This document shows, piece after piece, positions 21,370-22,008 of a stretch of DNA of 22,008 nt. The DNA is taken from contig CAYPMM010000014.1 in NCBI GenBank assembly GCA_964412115.1, forward strand, positions 1 to 22,008, written 5' to 3'. The DNA comes from HO2-45-28 sp964412115 (GTDB taxonomy: Bacteria; Patescibacteriota; Minisyncoccia; HO2-45-28). Within the stretch, counting starts at the first letter, position 1. Every line of letters starts with the position of its first letter. The position numbers were made by a program, and so were the translations under genes. Below the pieces are notes generated by a model. The model was not told where the DNA came from. It was given only the letters and a program-made list of their open reading frames with translations, and ran no database searches.

Positions 21370-21496
21370 ATTTCAGCTCCCATGACACTTCTGCTTTTTT
21401 TTTAATTATCCGCATGGATTTTCTTTATTTTAAGCCCTTTTCTCGATTTTACATCCACTAAATTTGCCGATTTATAGAAAATGTCATGCGAGCTTT

Positions 21497-21949
21497 TTAT
21501 TCCGATACCACATACGCCAACACATCAAAACTCGGATCGTAAAATTCTATCATCTCATACTCTGGTCTTTTGATAAGGCGGAGATTTTCGAAGTGGCTGG
21601 ATAGGTAATCCTGCTTGAACGATTCGTAATCTGTCTCGAAATCATTACATCCGACTTGTGGCCGTTCGGGATCGGGCTTTCTGATTCGCAGGCGTGTTAT
21701 CTGATTTTTCCCCGTAATAATGGGCTCATTTAACTCGACCCGCGGACCGTTGTTGTAGTTATACGGCTTTCCCATTTCTTCCAATATCTTGGTTAACCTC
21801 TCGAACTCAGCTTCCGAGTGGGCAAATATCGTTAATGATTTAATTGGTAATTCTTTGCCGATTACTTTCCTAGCCAACTCAGAAGTCCTGACGGCTACAT
21901 ACCGCACCACCTCAATCAACTCTTCTTTGTTCTGGATCGATTTTTCCAT
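21497..21949 (-). CDS. Conserved-looking hypothetical protein, 150 residues
   Basis: I start at ATG 21949 (MEKSIQNKEE), 4 nt after the stop of the upstream SEC-C protein; an alternative ATG at 21964 overlaps that stop. The frame extending to 21988 would run through the SEC-C coding end and is unlikely. The protein is soluble and charged with no membrane segment or signal peptide. It has an N-terminal helical part (to about 70, with FAHSEAEFERLTKILEEMG), then ITRLRIRKPDPERPQVGCND (about 87-106) and an ending EMIEFYDPSFDVLAYVVSE. I recall related unannotated proteins in Patescibacteria but know no function. The arrangement suggests co-transcription with the upstream gene. No terminator is obvious in 21370-21496. 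Confidence 0.7.
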   Translation of the reverse strand: MEKSIQNKEELIEVVRYVAVRTSELARKVIGKELPIKSLTIFAHSEAEFERLTKILEEMGKPYNYNNGPRVELNEPIITGKNQITRLRIRKPDPERPQVGCNDFETDYESFKQDYLSSHFENLRLIKRPEYEMIEFYDPSFDVLAYVVSE

Positions 21950-21953
21950 GATT

Positions 21954-22008
21954 TTATTTCCCATGGCACTTCTTATATTTCTTTCCACTTCCGCATGAGC
22001 AGGGGTCG
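21954..22008 (-). CDS. secA: C-terminal end of a SEC-C motif protein, probably SecA
   Basis: From the right edge the minus strand reads DPCSCGSGKKYKKCHGK and a stop TAA (21956-21954). This is the SEC-C zinc motif, CxCx8CH, which forms the extreme C-terminus of many SecA translocation ATPases, where it binds SecB or ribosomes. Only 17 codons lie in the window, so other SEC-C proteins (small YecA-like ones) remain possible. The motif at the very end of the protein favours SecA. The open frame is partial at its 5' side. Confidence 0.7.
   Translation of the reverse strand, partial: DPCSCGSGKKYKKCHGK

Noticed and set aside
689..21460. Similarity of about 33 bases between the glycosidase 3' end (689-721) and the gap at 21427-21458
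   Set aside because: The match needs a gap, the reading frames differ, and it is AT-rich, so chance is likely.
21370..21496. A short minus-strand peptide after the 150-residue gene (ending KGLKIKKIHADN)
   Set aside because: It has no proper start codon or ribosome-binding site and fewer than 40 codons; I see nothing supportable in this gap beyond AT-rich DNA.
1..22008. A CRISPR array, defence island, phage or transposon
   Set aside because: No regularly spaced repeats, transposase, integrase, cas or phage structural genes are present.

Overview
The window looks like a piece of a Patescibacteria (Candidate Phyla Radiation), Parcubacteria-type chromosome. This rests on AT-rich coding with short intergenic gaps, housekeeping proteins in cut-down forms (ThrS without a TGS domain, a small delta-prime-like clamp-loader protein, a short TrmD, an EF-P with a non-PGKG tip), several membrane proteins of no recognised family, and short GC-rich palindromes of the kind I associate with this lineage. 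TAG, TAA and TGA all appear to be used as ordinary stops.

Layout from left to right. A minus-strand DNA-binding protein runs off the left edge (1-476); a perfect 12-bp palindrome recurs in its promoter and its coding region. The minus strand then carries a family 1 glycoside hydrolase (654-1883) and trmD (1903-2547), khpA behind its own strong promoter and a structured-looking leader (2604-3072), and a murA-mreB-delta'-frr operon (6585 down to 3079). The frr gene is interrupted by two in-frame stops, although its C-terminal third is still recognisable in the same frame. On the plus strand follow a DUF1385-like membrane protein (6686-7513) and dnaE (7604-10789). From there the strand changes at almost every gene: a repeat-bearing membrane protein (-), thrS (+), a four-helix membrane protein (-), miaA (+), gatB (-), efp and ftsH (+), mutM and an MFS transporter (-), a small zinc-ribbon protein (+), a 150-residue unknown (-), and the last 17 codons of a SEC-C/SecA-type protein at the right edge (-).

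The genes serve translation (TrmD, RRF, ThrS, MiaA, GatB, EF-P), replication and repair (DnaE, delta', MutM), wall and shape (MurA, MreB), and membrane protein quality control (FtsH, possibly SecA).

The most interesting signals are regulatory. Six housekeeping genes have a -10 hexamer ending only 6-9 nt before the start codon, which predicts leaderless mRNAs. The uncharacterised membrane proteins and the zinc-ribbon gene instead have leaders with clear Shine-Dalgarno sequences. Divergent pairs share promoter DNA, and convergent pairs share terminator hairpins that contain a stop codon. No CRISPR array, rRNA, tRNA, transposase or prophage module was seen.
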